DNA of 64,000 bases from an uncultured Adlercreutzia sp. GTDB taxonomy: Bacteria > Actinomycetota > Coriobacteriia > Coriobacteriales > Eggerthellaceae. Under the pieces are notes generated by a model. The model made no database searches, was not told the DNA's origin, and was given only the letters and a program-made list of their open reading frames with translations. Of this stretch, positions 37,072 through 45,325 are shown piece after piece. Each line of letters starts with the position of its first letter. Within the stretch, counting starts at the first letter, position 1. The DNA lies in contig CAJUSP010000014.1 of assembly GCA_910589165.1 (NCBI GenBank), positions 23,638 to 87,637 of the forward strand, written 5' to 3'. Position numbers and translations under genes: made by a program.

Positions 37072-39048
37072 GTGGATATCAAGCGCATGCTGGCGAGCGC
37101 TCCGAAAGACCGCGACTTGGGCGAGCCCCGGCCGCTGCTGACGCCCTGGGGCGAGAAGCTGGACCCGTACCGCTGCCGCAGCGAGCACCCGCGCCCGCAG
37201 TTCGCCCGCGACCAGTTCACCTCGCTGAACGGCTTCTGGCGCTACGCCATCGTGGCGGCTACCTCCGATGCCGTGCTTCGGCCGCCCGATGCTTTCGACG
37301 GGCGCATTCTCGTTCCCTTCTCGCCCGAGGCGCTGCTTTCGGGGGTGCGCCGTCAGCTGCTTCCCGGCGAGTTGCTCTGGTACGAGAAAACCTTCGAGGC
37401 GCCGCGGTTGCGGGAGGGGGAGCGCTGCCTGCTGCATTTCGGGGCCGTCGACTACGCCTGCGCCTGCTGGGTAAACGGGCGGCGCGTGGGCACCCACGAG
37501 GGCGGCTACCTGCCGTTCACCTTCGATATCACCGACGCGCTTGCGGCGGCAGGCGAGAGAGGGGGGGAAGGCGCGGGCGAGGGTGACCCGGCCGACGGTG
37601 ACAGCGACGGCGCCCATGGCGTCGGCGCGCCCCCCGAGGGTTCTGCCTGCCAGATTGCCCTGTGCGTGCGTGATGCCACCGACCAGGCCGGCCAGTTGCG
37701 CGGCAAGCAGCGCCTGGCGCGCGGCGGCATTTGGTACACCGCCCAAAGCGGCATCTGGCAGCCGGTGTGGCTCGAGGTAGTACCCGAGCGCCATGTGCGT
37801 GCCCTGGGGCTGCATCCTGACGCGGCCGCATCGCGCCTCGGCGTCGATGCGGAAGTGGCGGGCGAGGCGGGGCTCGTGCGTCTGTATGTAACCGATGACG
37901 CCGGTCGCGCCGTGGGCGCCGCCGAGGCGCGGGTGGAAGAGGGGTCGACGCCGGTGGCCGAACGGCCCGGCGCCCCCTTGCGACGCCTGCGCCTGGATGT
38001 GCCGCTGGAAGATGTGCGCCTGTGGAGTCCCGATGACCCGGTGCTCTACCACCTGACCGTGCGCTTCGGCACCGACGTCGTCTACAGCTACACGGCGTTC
38101 CGCACGGTGGAAGTGCGCGCCGGCGATGGCGGCCGCGCGCGGGTCTTCCTCAACGGCGAGCCGCTGCTGGTGCGCGGGGTGCTCGACCAGGGCTACTGGT
38201 CCGACGGGCTCATGACGGCCCCGGACGACGAGGCGTTCATCCACGACATTCAGGCCATGAAGGACGCCGGCTTCAACATGCTGCGCAAGCACCTGAAGGT
38301 GGAGGCCGACCGGTGGTACTACCATTGCGACCGCCTGGGCATGCTCGTGTGGCAGGACATGGTGAGCGGCGGGGGCGCCTACGATAGCTGGGAGACGAGC
38401 TTCAAGCCGACGCTGTGGCGCGGAAGCTGGGGGCGCTACGACGACCGCGTGCCGGAACATCAGGCGAAGCTGGGCGGGGCCGAGGCGCCCTACCAGAAGC
38501 GGTGGCTCGTGGCGTGCCGGCGCACGGTGGATCACCTGCGCAACCACCCCTGCGTGGCCTGCTGGTGCCTGTTCAACGAGGGCTGGGGGCAGTTCGACGC
38601 CGTAAGCGCCGCGGAGAAGGTGCACCGGCTCGACCCGACGCGGCCCGTCGATGCCACAAGCGGATGGTACGACCAGCACGCCGGCGATTTCCAAAGCGCT
38701 CACAACTACTTCCGCAAGTTGAAGGTGTACCGCGACCATCCCTTGCGTCTTGCCGGCTACGTGCGCGAGCGCGGCAGCCGGGCGTTCGCGCTTTCGGAGT
38801 TCGGGGGCGCGGTGCTGGCGGTGCCAGATCACAGCGCCTACCGGGAAAGCTACGGCTACGGGACCTTCGACTCGGCCGAGGCGTGGCGCTGCGAGGTGGC
38901 GCGCCAGCTGGACGAGGCGGCCGCCCTTGAGGCGCGGGGCCTGTCAGTGCTCGTGTACACGCAGCTGTCCGATGTGGAGGAGGAGACCAACGGGCTTCTC
39001 ACCTACGATCGCAAGGTGAACAAACTGAAGGAGGCAGACGATGCCTGA
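37072..39048 (+). CDS. GH2-family glycoside hydrolase (probable beta-galactosidase)
   Basis: A 658-residue cytoplasmic enzyme with no signal peptide. Order: sugar-binding jelly roll (about 30-210), immunoglobulin-like domain, then the TIM barrel from about 350. The acid/base Glu is in CLFNEGWGQFD (near residue 504) and the nucleophile Glu in FALSEFGG (near 576). FNMLRKHLKVEADRWYYHCD is typical of GH2. It is shorter than LacZ, having no C-terminal domains. GTG 37072 follows AAAGGAGCG. The stop overlaps galK by eight bases, and the galK-galT neighbours argue for beta-galactosidase, though beta-glucuronidase cannot be excluded by eye. Confidence 0.85.
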   Translation: MDIKRMLASAPKDRDLGEPRPLLTPWGEKLDPYRCRSEHPRPQFARDQFTSLNGFWRYAIVAATSDAVLRPPDAFDGRILVPFSPEALLSGVRRQLLPGELLWYEKTFEAPRLREGERCLLHFGAVDYACACWVNGRRVGTHEGGYLPFTFDITDALAAAGERGGEGAGEGDPADGDSDGAHGVGAPPEGSACQIALCVRDATDQAGQLRGKQRLARGGIWYTAQSGIWQPVWLEVVPERHVRALGLHPDAAASRLGVDAEVAGEAGLVRLYVTDDAGRAVGAAEARVEEGSTPVAERPGAPLRRLRLDVPLEDVRLWSPDDPVLYHLTVRFGTDVVYSYTAFRTVEVRAGDGGRARVFLNGEPLLVRGVLDQGYWSDGLMTAPDDEAFIHDIQAMKDAGFNMLRKHLKVEADRWYYHCDRLGMLVWQDMVSGGGAYDSWETSFKPTLWRGSWGRYDDRVPEHQAKLGGAEAPYQKRWLVACRRTVDHLRNHPCVACWCLFNEGWGQFDAVSAAEKVHRLDPTRPVDATSGWYDQHAGDFQSAHNYFRKLKVYRDHPLRLAGYVRERGSRAFALSEFGGAVLAVPDHSAYRESYGYGTFDSAEAWRCEVARQLDEAAALEARGLSVLVYTQLSDVEEETNGLLTYDRKVNKLKEADDA

Positions 39049-40339
39049 GTCGCAGGTTGAAGCGCAGAAGCTCGCGTATTTGGAAGAGTTGTTCGCGAAG
39101 GCGTTCGGCGAAGCGTTGGCCGACGAAGCTACTGTCTCACAGGGCACTGTCTCGCCGAACAGCCGGCCCTTCTTCGTGCTGGCGTCGGCGCCGGGGCGCA
39201 TGGAGGTGGCGGGCAACCACGTGGACCATCAGGGCGGCCGCGTGATATCCGCGGCCATCGCCGAGCGTACCTGGGGCCTGGCGGCGCCGAACGGCACCGG
39301 CCGCATTCGCGTGGTCATGGAGGGGTTTGGTATCGACGAGATAGACCTGGACGAGGCGGGCTGGGATGTTCCCCGCAAGGTGGAGCGCCAGGAGCCCAGC
39401 GCTCTGGTGCGCGGCATGGCGGCGGCCTTCGCGGCCCGAGGCGGCCAGCTGCGCGGCTTCGACCTGGTCACCTGCTCCGATGTGCCGCCGGGCTGCGGCC
39501 TGTCATCGTCAGCGGCCTTCGAGGTGATGGTGGGGGCCTGCCTTGAGGGCTTGTTCGGCGGCGCGGCCGTGGCGCCCGACGGCTTCTTGCGGCTTGACCC
39601 GGTGGCTCTGGCCCTGGCCGGCGTCGATGCCGAGCAACGGTTCTTCGGGAAGCCCTGCGGCGCCCAAGACCAGCTGGCGAGCGCCTGCGGCGGCGCGGTG
39701 CTGCTCGACTTCGCCGAGGCGGTGCCCACGGTGACCCCTATCGAGTTCGACGCCGAGGGGGCCGGCTTCGCCGCCGTGCTCGTGGACAGCCGCCAAGACC
39801 ACTCGCTGCACAACGACGAGTTCGCCGCCATTCCCGCCGACATGCGCATGGTGGCCAATGCGCTGGGGGCCTCGCGCCTGGGCGATATCGAGGTCGACGC
39901 GCTGCTCAGCCGCATCGGCGAGCTGCGCGCCGAGCTGGGCGACCATCGTGTTATGCGGGCGCTGCACTATTTCGACGAGGTGGATAGGGTGAACCGCCAG
40001 GCCGCGGCGCTGGCGGCGGGCGATTTCGGCCTGTTCCTGCGCTGCGTGCGGCTGTCCGGGGCCTCTTCGGCGCAGTTTCTGCAGAACGTCTCGCTGCGCG
40101 ATCCGGGGTCGGAGACGCGCCAGCCGGCCATGGTCATCCAGAGCTTGGCGGCCCACCTGCTGGGCGAGCGCGGCGCTTGGCGCATCCACGGCGGCGGTTT
40201 CGGCGGCTCGGTGCTGGCTTTCGTGCCCGCCGACGAGGCGGCTGCGTTTACCGAGGCCATGGACGGGCTTTTGGGCTACGAGGCCTGCCGTCAGGTTGAA
40301 GTGGGTGGTGCCGGCGTGCGGGCGCGGAGGCTGTCGTGA
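39041..40339 (+). CDS. galK: Galactokinase, divergent subtype
   Basis: A 432-residue GHMP kinase that phosphorylates galactose at C1. The substrate loop reads GRMEVAGNHVDHQGG (about residues 49-63) where classic enzymes have GRTNLIGEHTDYNGG; the GNHxDH form is known to me from clostridial and coriobacterial relatives. The ATP loop VPPGCGLSSSAAFEVM and the C-terminal GGGFGGSVLAF are conserved. GGAGG precedes ATG 39041, inside the GH2 3' end. The stop overlaps galT (GTGA). Galactose released by the GH2 enzyme should be its substrate. Confidence 0.88.
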   Translation: MPESQVEAQKLAYLEELFAKAFGEALADEATVSQGTVSPNSRPFFVLASAPGRMEVAGNHVDHQGGRVISAAIAERTWGLAAPNGTGRIRVVMEGFGIDEIDLDEAGWDVPRKVERQEPSALVRGMAAAFAARGGQLRGFDLVTCSDVPPGCGLSSSAAFEVMVGACLEGLFGGAAVAPDGFLRLDPVALALAGVDAEQRFFGKPCGAQDQLASACGGAVLLDFAEAVPTVTPIEFDAEGAGFAAVLVDSRQDHSLHNDEFAAIPADMRMVANALGASRLGDIEVDALLSRIGELRAELGDHRVMRALHYFDEVDRVNRQAAALAAGDFGLFLRCVRLSGASSAQFLQNVSLRDPGSETRQPAMVIQSLAAHLLGERGAWRIHGGGFGGSVLAFVPADEAAAFTEAMDGLLGYEACRQVEVGGAGVRARRLS

Positions 40340-41511
40340 GCTATCGGCCGACGGATGCGTGGCGCGAAAACCCTCAGTGGAAGGCAGAAAGCCCCGCCGG
40401 AACCCTCGACATCACCATCAACCTCGCCAAGCCCGAGAAAGACCCAAAAGCCATCGCCGCCGCTGCTTCTCGTGATGCAGAGGCGGCCCATGAAGGCTCA
40501 GGGACGTTTCGTAGGGAAAGGGCCACGCCCTTTCCGTCAGCCGGAAAAGACACGCAACCCGCAACTCTCCGTAGGGAAAGGGCCATGCCCTTTCCGCCCA
40601 CCGAGGAAGACGCGCAGGCCGAGTGGCAAGGGCAGAGCCCTTGCCCTACGGAGGGTTGTGGCGCCTGTGACTTATGCTGGGTACCTGTCACGCCTGACGC
40701 GCCGGCGCACTTGGCGCGCACGGGCGAAGAGGTGCGCACGGTGGAACTGCAGGGAGAGCCTTGGGCTTGGTGGTACTCTCCTTACGGGTACTTCCCCGAG
40801 CACCTCATCGTGGCCGCCCCCGAGCACCGCCCCATGAAAATCGACGGTGCCACCGTCATGCGTCTTCTCGACTTCTGCGACGCGTACCCGGACTACTTTA
40901 TCGGCTCGAACGCCGATCTGCCCATTGTGGGCGGCTCCATTTTGTCCCACGACCACTTCCAGGGCGGCCGCTACCGCTTCCCTCTCATGGACGCGCCCCT
41001 CTCGCGCCCGTTCCCGTTTTCAGATGTCCCTGAGGTGCAGGCGGCCATCGTGGCGTGGCCGGCCTCGGTCATCCGCCTGCGCACAGGCGACCGGGCGGCT
41101 CTGGCCGCGGCCGCGACCCGAGTCATCGAGGCATGGCGCGTCTTCTCCGACGAGGACTGTGGCATCTGGGCCGCCGCGGGCTCTGTTCAGCACAACACGC
41201 TGAACCCCATACTCTGGCGCGAAGGCGCCGACTACGTCATAGACCTCGTCCTGCGCAATAACCGCACTACCCCCGAGCGCCCCTACGGGCTCTTCCACCC
41301 CGACGAGTCACTCTTCCATATCAAGAAGGAGAACATCGGCCTCATCGAGATCATGGGCCGCGCCATCCTGCCTGCCCGCCTGGCCGCCGAACTGCCCGAC
41401 ATCAAAGACGAGGCCAGCCGCGCCTTCTACCAGGTACTCGTAGCCACCGGCGTCTTCAAGCAGAACCCCCAGGGCGAAGCCGGCTGGAACCGCTTTCTCG
41501 CCACGCTCTAG
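40336..41511 (+). CDS. galT: Galactose-1-phosphate uridylyltransferase, type 2, short
   Basis: A 391-residue enzyme exchanging galactose-1-phosphate with UDP-glucose. The nucleophile histidine lies in SHDHFQGGRY, and LEITINLxKPEKDP-like sequence (LDITINLAKPEKDP) near residue 24 marks the Firmicutes-type family. That family is usually near 490 residues; here about 90-110 N-terminal residues are missing. About 45 residues of low-complexity sequence (RRERATPFP, RRERAMPFP) are inserted before the conserved GACDLCWVP, encoded by palindromic repeats. GTG 40336 overlaps the galK stop. Activity is plausible but not assured given the missing N-terminus. Confidence 0.82.
   Translation: MSYRPTDAWRENPQWKAESPAGTLDITINLAKPEKDPKAIAAAASRDAEAAHEGSGTFRRERATPFPSAGKDTQPATLRRERAMPFPPTEEDAQAEWQGQSPCPTEGCGACDLCWVPVTPDAPAHLARTGEEVRTVELQGEPWAWWYSPYGYFPEHLIVAAPEHRPMKIDGATVMRLLDFCDAYPDYFIGSNADLPIVGGSILSHDHFQGGRYRFPLMDAPLSRPFPFSDVPEVQAAIVAWPASVIRLRTGDRAALAAAATRVIEAWRVFSDEDCGIWAAAGSVQHNTLNPILWREGADYVIDLVLRNNRTTPERPYGLFHPDESLFHIKKENIGLIEIMGRAILPARLAAELPDIKDEASRAFYQVLVATGVFKQNPQGEAGWNRFLATL
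40510..40650. repeat. REP-like palindromes inserted in galT
   Basis: Three hairpin units lie in frame within galT. GGAAAGGGC-CAC-GCCCTTTCC is at 40515-40535 and GGAAAGGGC-CAT-GCCCTTTCC is at 40575-40595; each is preceded by CGTA, and they are 60 bp apart within a tandem 60-bp repeat. GGCAAGGGC-AGA-GCCCTTGCC (40625-40645) is the same kind of unit in opposite orientation, followed by CTACGG. The stretch maps to the low-complexity insertion in the protein. Confidence 0.85.
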
Positions 41512-41831
41512 CGTGCCTCCACGGTGACGGCAGTGCCCGAGGCGCTTACCATGAGCATGTTTCCCTGGCCGAGCACCTCGTAGTCGACGTCCACCCCGAT
41601 GATGGCGTGGGCGCCGAGTGCCGCGGCGCGCTGCTCCATCTCGGCGATGGCCTGGGTGCGCGCCTGCATAAGCTCCTCCTCGTAGCCCTCCGAGCGGCCG
41701 CCCACGATGTTGCGGATGCCGGCGCCGAAATCGCGCAGGAAGTTGATGCCGGTAATAACCTCGCCGAACACGATGCCGTAGTAGCCGGTAATGCGGTAGC
41801 CCTCAATGGCGGGAGTCGTGGTAGTGATCAT
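41508..41831 (-). CDS. YbjQ/UPF0145 family protein
   Basis: A 107-residue protein of the YbjQ (DUF74, heavy-metal-binding-like) family: YRITGYYGIVFGEVITG near the N-terminus, the R-rich helix EELMQARTQAIAEM, and GAHAIIGVDVDYE. It is thought to form a pentamer; function unknown. Complete and typical in length. Its stop codon overlaps the stop of convergent galT, and it is divergent from the toxin-antitoxin pair. Confidence 0.9.
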   Translation of the reverse strand: MITTTTPAIEGYRITGYYGIVFGEVITGINFLRDFGAGIRNIVGGRSEGYEEELMQARTQAIAEMEQRAAALGAHAIIGVDVDYEVLGQGNMLMVSASGTAVTVEAR

Positions 41832-41873
41832 AGATGCGTCCTTTCTTCCTCAGTTCGATGCTTGCAGTGTAGC

Positions 41874-41914
41874 GTATCGCATACGTGATACAATATGTAC
41901 TGCAAACGTGATAC
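41874..41914 (+). promoter_or_regulatory. Promoter and operator of the RHH-MNT/HepT pair
   Basis: An extended -10, TGA-TACAAT (41886-41894), is overlapped by an inverted repeat, GTATC (41874-41878) with GATAC (41887-41891). The nine-base ACGTGATAC occurs at 41883-41891 and again at 41906-41914. The first copy covers the -10, as expected for repression by the RHH domain of the first gene product. Confidence 0.6.
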
Positions 41915-41924
41915 GAGGTGACCT

Positions 41925-42455
41925 ATGACTGTAACTGCTGAGGCTAAGCTGCCCGTTACTATGCGCCTTCCGAGGCGCGAGGTAGAGCTCGTCTCCAACT
42001 ATGCTCGATCGTCGGGCATTACGAAGACCGATGCGTTTCTCCACTATCTCAGGCTTGGTATTCAGGCCGAGGGCGACTCGGACACACGGTTGGACGAGGT
42101 GGAGCGTATGCTTGCGGAGGTTCTGCGGCGGCTGCCCGATAGTTCGGCTGGCCATGCGGATTCAGTGATCTCTTGCATAGCAGAGGAGTGCAAGGGTTTT
42201 CCCGCCATAAAACGTGCGATACTGTTCGGCTCCTTCGCCCGCGGTGATGCAACGGCTGAAAGCGATATTGACATTCGGCTCGAGGTGGATCGGAAGGAAA
42301 AGTTCAGTCTGTACGATGTGGCGCGGCTTCAAAAGGCGATTGGGCGCAGGACGGGCCGGGAAGTCGATATTGTGACAGCCGACCACATCAAGAACGGAAA
42401 CCTGGCGAAAGCCATCGAGAGGGAAGGGGCAGTGGCCTATGAGCGCGAAGCCTAA
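41925..42455 (+). CDS. MNT nucleotidyltransferase antitoxin with N-terminal RHH domain
   Basis: A 176-residue fusion. Residues about 8-48 (MRLPRREVELVSNYARSSGI onward) look like a ribbon-helix-helix DNA-binding domain. Residues about 85-170 form a minimal nucleotidyltransferase with GSFARGDATAESDID, the GSX10DXD motif of MntA antitoxins, which inactivate HepT by adding AMP to a tyrosine. Plain MntA proteins are near 100-140 residues and lack the RHH part. GAGGTGACC precedes the ATG. It overlaps hepT by 17 bases. Confidence 0.85.
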   Translation: MTVTAEAKLPVTMRLPRREVELVSNYARSSGITKTDAFLHYLRLGIQAEGDSDTRLDEVERMLAEVLRRLPDSSAGHADSVISCIAEECKGFPAIKRAILFGSFARGDATAESDIDIRLEVDRKEKFSLYDVARLQKAIGRRTGREVDIVTADHIKNGNLAKAIEREGAVAYEREA

Positions 42456-42846
42456 TGACGCCCTGCGCATCCAGGAGATGTATGACGTTGCAACGCAGAC
42501 GCTGGCGCAATTTGAGGATCTCGGGTTGACCGAGGAGCAGTTTCTAAACCCGACGAGCGCGCAAGAAGATCTGGTGGCCGACGGCTTGGTCAATCGCGTG
42601 CTACGGGTAACCGAGGAGGGTGGCAAGCTCTCCGAAGAGCTAGCCGAATACGGCTTCGAGATGCGAGAGATGAGCGCCCTGCGCAACCGCATAGCGCACG
42701 CCTATGGAACAGTAGACAAGGCAATTGTATGGCAAGTGCTGGTCGAGGAATTCCCCGCGCTTGTGGAAAGCTGCGAGCGCTATTGCGAAGAGCAAGGCCT
42801 TTACTTGATGAAAACCTGGGAAGAGGAAACGTCCGACGACGAATGA
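42439..42846 (+). CDS. HepT-like HEPN RNase toxin
   Basis: A 135-residue all-helical HEPN protein. The RX4HXY motif is intact as RNRIAHAY (about residues 87-94), with the catalytic Arg and His and the tyrosine that the partner MNT enzyme would modify. Acidic C-terminus EEETSDDE. The start lies inside the antitoxin gene. Expected to cut RNA when free. The antitoxin-first order is normal for MntA-HepT. Confidence 0.85.
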   Translation: MSAKPNDALRIQEMYDVATQTLAQFEDLGLTEEQFLNPTSAQEDLVADGLVNRVLRVTEEGGKLSEELAEYGFEMREMSALRNRIAHAYGTVDKAIVWQVLVEEFPALVESCERYCEEQGLYLMKTWEEETSDDE

Positions 42847-42956
42847 GAATGAGCTAGCGTGTTAGGTGCATCAGTGAACTCCGAACCGTCCGACAGGCCA
42901 GCTCGAATTAAAGGGTGCGTAAAGTGGCTTCTCTTCGAAAGGATGGCGCCTACCGC

Positions 42957-43796
42957 TTAGCAGTTGCCGGTGTATACGTGGGGCAGGTAGCGCCGTGCTA
43001 CGTCTGCCAAGCGGTGCACGTCGGCTACGGGGGTGGCGGGGCGGTCGGTCAGCTTGTGGCAGGGGAAGAAACGGGTTAGGTGGTAGGGGATGGATGGATC
43101 CAGCGAGGCAAGCCAGCGGGCGGCTGCGGCGATTTCCTGTTCGCTGTCGTTCATGCCGGGGATAATGAGCGTGGTCACTTCCAAGTGGCAGGTGGGGGTG
43201 GCGGCCATCGCGACAATAGTGCGCTTGACGGTTTCCAGGTTGCCGCCGACGAAGTCGTAGAACGCCTGAGTGAAGCCCTTCAGGTCGATGTTGGCTGCAT
43301 CGATAAGGGGAAGGAACTCGGCCAAGGGCCCCGGGTTCACGAAGCCGTTCGATACGAGCACATTGACAAGGCCGCGTTCGTGGGCGAGGCGCGCTGTATT
43401 GCGCACGAACTCGTAGCCGACCAGGGGCTCGTTGTAGGTGAAGGCGATGCCGATGTTGCCCTGGCCGCGCACCGACTCGGCCAGCTCGACCAGCTCGGAC
43501 GGCTGCATTTCGCGCCAGGGCACGTCCGTCGGCCCGGCGCACGCGATGGAGGCGTTCTGGCAGAACGGGCAGCGTAGGTTGCAGCCGTAGGAGCCCACGG
43601 ATAGCACCAGCGAGCCGGGGCGGAACTGCGCCAGCGGCTTCTTCTCGATGGGGTCGAGGGCCAGCGAGGTCACGCGGCCGTAGTTGTCGTCTGCCACGCG
43701 CCCGTCCCGCGCGCGCCGGGCGTGGCAGAGCCCCAGCTGCCCTTCTGCGAGCGCGCAGGCCCGCGGGCAAACGGGGCAGACGACGCGCTCACTCAT
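42957..43796 (-). CDS. amrS: AmmeMemoRadiSam system radical SAM enzyme
   Basis: A 279-residue radical SAM protein with the CxxxCxxC cluster motif in YGCNLRCPFC, a short N-terminal cysteine block (CPVCPRAC ... LCHARR) and GNIGIAFTYNEP, typical of the pyruvate formate-lyase-activase-like AmrS family. It is always found with Memo and AMMECR1 proteins; the reaction is not settled as far as I know. ATG 43796 overlaps the end of the upstream fused gene by eight bases (ATGAGTGA), so they are coupled. Confidence 0.92.
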   Translation of the reverse strand: MSERVVCPVCPRACALAEGQLGLCHARRARDGRVADDNYGRVTSLALDPIEKKPLAQFRPGSLVLSVGSYGCNLRCPFCQNASIACAGPTDVPWREMQPSELVELAESVRGQGNIGIAFTYNEPLVGYEFVRNTARLAHERGLVNVLVSNGFVNPGPLAEFLPLIDAANIDLKGFTQAFYDFVGGNLETVKRTIVAMAATPTCHLEVTTLIIPGMNDSEQEIAAAARWLASLDPSIPYHLTRFFPCHKLTDRPATPVADVHRLADVARRYLPHVYTGNC

Positions 43797-45195
43797 GGCG
43801 CGGCTCGCCGCCCGCGGTGTGACGCACCACCTCGAAGCGCTCGAGCTTGGCGTGCTCGTTCGGGCGCAGGCCGGCCTTCTGCTTGGCGATGGCAATCTGA
43901 TCCATGACGGTATCGACGCCCTCGAGGTCGGGCAGCAGAAGTCCGCGCTTGAACCCGTGGCTCACGATGACGCCGTAGCGCTTCGGGTCCAGCTGCTCCA
44001 GCGACTCCACGGACTCCGGCTCGCCCAGCACGTCCACCGAATAGGACAGCAGGTCCAGCTCGTCGGGGCGCACGGCGGGGAAGCGCGGGTCCTCGGTGGC
44101 AGCGGCCACGCCGTTCATGATGATTTCCTCGGCCAGGGAGGCGCGCGTCGGCGCGATGGTGCCGACGCAGCCGCGCAGGTTGCCGCGCTCGTGCAGGCTC
44201 ACGAAGGCGCCAGCGCGGCGGTGGGCCAGCTCGTCGGGCAGGTTGGTGGGCAGGGGCAGAACGCGTCCGTCGCGCACGATGGATTCCACGCTGGCCCGCG
44301 CCAGAGCCACCAAGGGGTCGATGTCGCGCCCCCGCTCTTCCCTCTCGCGAATCTCGGCAGCCGCTTCCGCCTCGGTGTCGCCAGGGGTGTTCTCCACCTC
44401 GAAGGCCGCCACGGCGTAGCCCACGCCGAAGGGGCCCTCGTAGCTGAGTAGCTCGGCTGTATAGGGAGCTCCCTCCAGGGCGCCGGCCATAATATCGAAG
44501 GAGCGCAGCCCGCATTCGGCGGCTTCCTCGCAGAGGGTGCCGTTCAGCGAGAACAGCTCTTGCAAGCGCCCGCTGCGGAAGATGTCGGCTACGGCCTTAT
44601 CGAACTGCGGGCCCTCGGCGGCGAAGCCGTAGGGGCCATCGGCTTTCAGCTTGTGGGACATATCCCCGCTCGCGATAAGCACGCAGCGCGCGTTCGCCTC
44701 TTCGGCCACCTGGGCGATGGCCTGCCCCAAGAAGCGATGGTCTGCGTCGCTCAGGCCGGAAAGGCCGATGCGCACCACGGCCACCTGGGCGAGGTCCATC
44801 GTTTGGGCCAGGAAGTGCAGGGGCACGAACGTGGCGTGGTCGAGGTCGCCTGCGCCCTGCGGTGCTCCGGCGCTGGGGATGGATCGGCGCCGCAGGTGCG
44901 CGGCAATGGCCTCGGCGAAGGAGAGGTCGTTGCGAATGCTCAGGCGCTCTTGGGGCTGCCCGAAGGCGGCCAGGGAGCCGTGCTCCTCGGGCGTGTCGGC
45001 AATGAAGAACCCGTCGCGGTAGAGCGGCGCATGGGGCGACGTGACAACGATGACATCGGGGCGGTGGGCGGCCACGCGGCGCGCCACTTCCCGGTAGGCC
45101 GCAATGGTGTCGGCGATGGCCGCCTCCTGGCCCTGTCCCACGGCGGGTACGATCAGCGGGGGGTGGGGAACGGCATAGGCGGCAACCAGGCTCAT
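43789..45195 (-). CDS. Memo-AMMECR1 fusion protein
   Basis: A 468-residue fusion. The N-terminal 265 residues are a Memo-like domain of the LigB/dioxygenase fold (AAYAVPHPPLIVPAVGQGQE, VVTSPHAPL, IASGDMSHKL). The C-terminal 180 residues are AMMECR1 (FVSLHERGNLRGCVGTI, AATEDPRFPAV, LSYSVDVL). The fusion followed by AmrS is the hallmark of the AmmeMemoRadiSam locus. ATG 45195 has GGAAGATG upstream. No terminator or operon partner is seen upstream. Confidence 0.93.
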   Translation of the reverse strand: MSLVAAYAVPHPPLIVPAVGQGQEAAIADTIAAYREVARRVAAHRPDVIVVTSPHAPLYRDGFFIADTPEEHGSLAAFGQPQERLSIRNDLSFAEAIAAHLRRRSIPSAGAPQGAGDLDHATFVPLHFLAQTMDLAQVAVVRIGLSGLSDADHRFLGQAIAQVAEEANARCVLIASGDMSHKLKADGPYGFAAEGPQFDKAVADIFRSGRLQELFSLNGTLCEEAAECGLRSFDIMAGALEGAPYTAELLSYEGPFGVGYAVAAFEVENTPGDTEAEAAAEIREREERGRDIDPLVALARASVESIVRDGRVLPLPTNLPDELAHRRAGAFVSLHERGNLRGCVGTIAPTRASLAEEIIMNGVAAATEDPRFPAVRPDELDLLSYSVDVLGEPESVESLEQLDPKRYGVIVSHGFKRGLLLPDLEGVDTVMDQIAIAKQKAGLRPNEHAKLERFEVVRHTAGGEPRHE

Positions 45196-45325
45196 GGGAT
45201 CATCTTCCTTTTCTCGACCGGCAAGAGGGCAACAGGGCTATGGTGCACTGCAGGCAGCGCTTCTACGGGGCTGAAAGGGCAAGTGTCGCAGGATTGTTAG
45301 CGCGCGAGAGCAAGGTGCCGACAGG

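Noticed and set aside
36823..38832. Long minus-strand frame opposite the GH2 gene
   Set aside because: Same shadow effect; the GH2 catalytic motifs on the plus strand are unambiguous.
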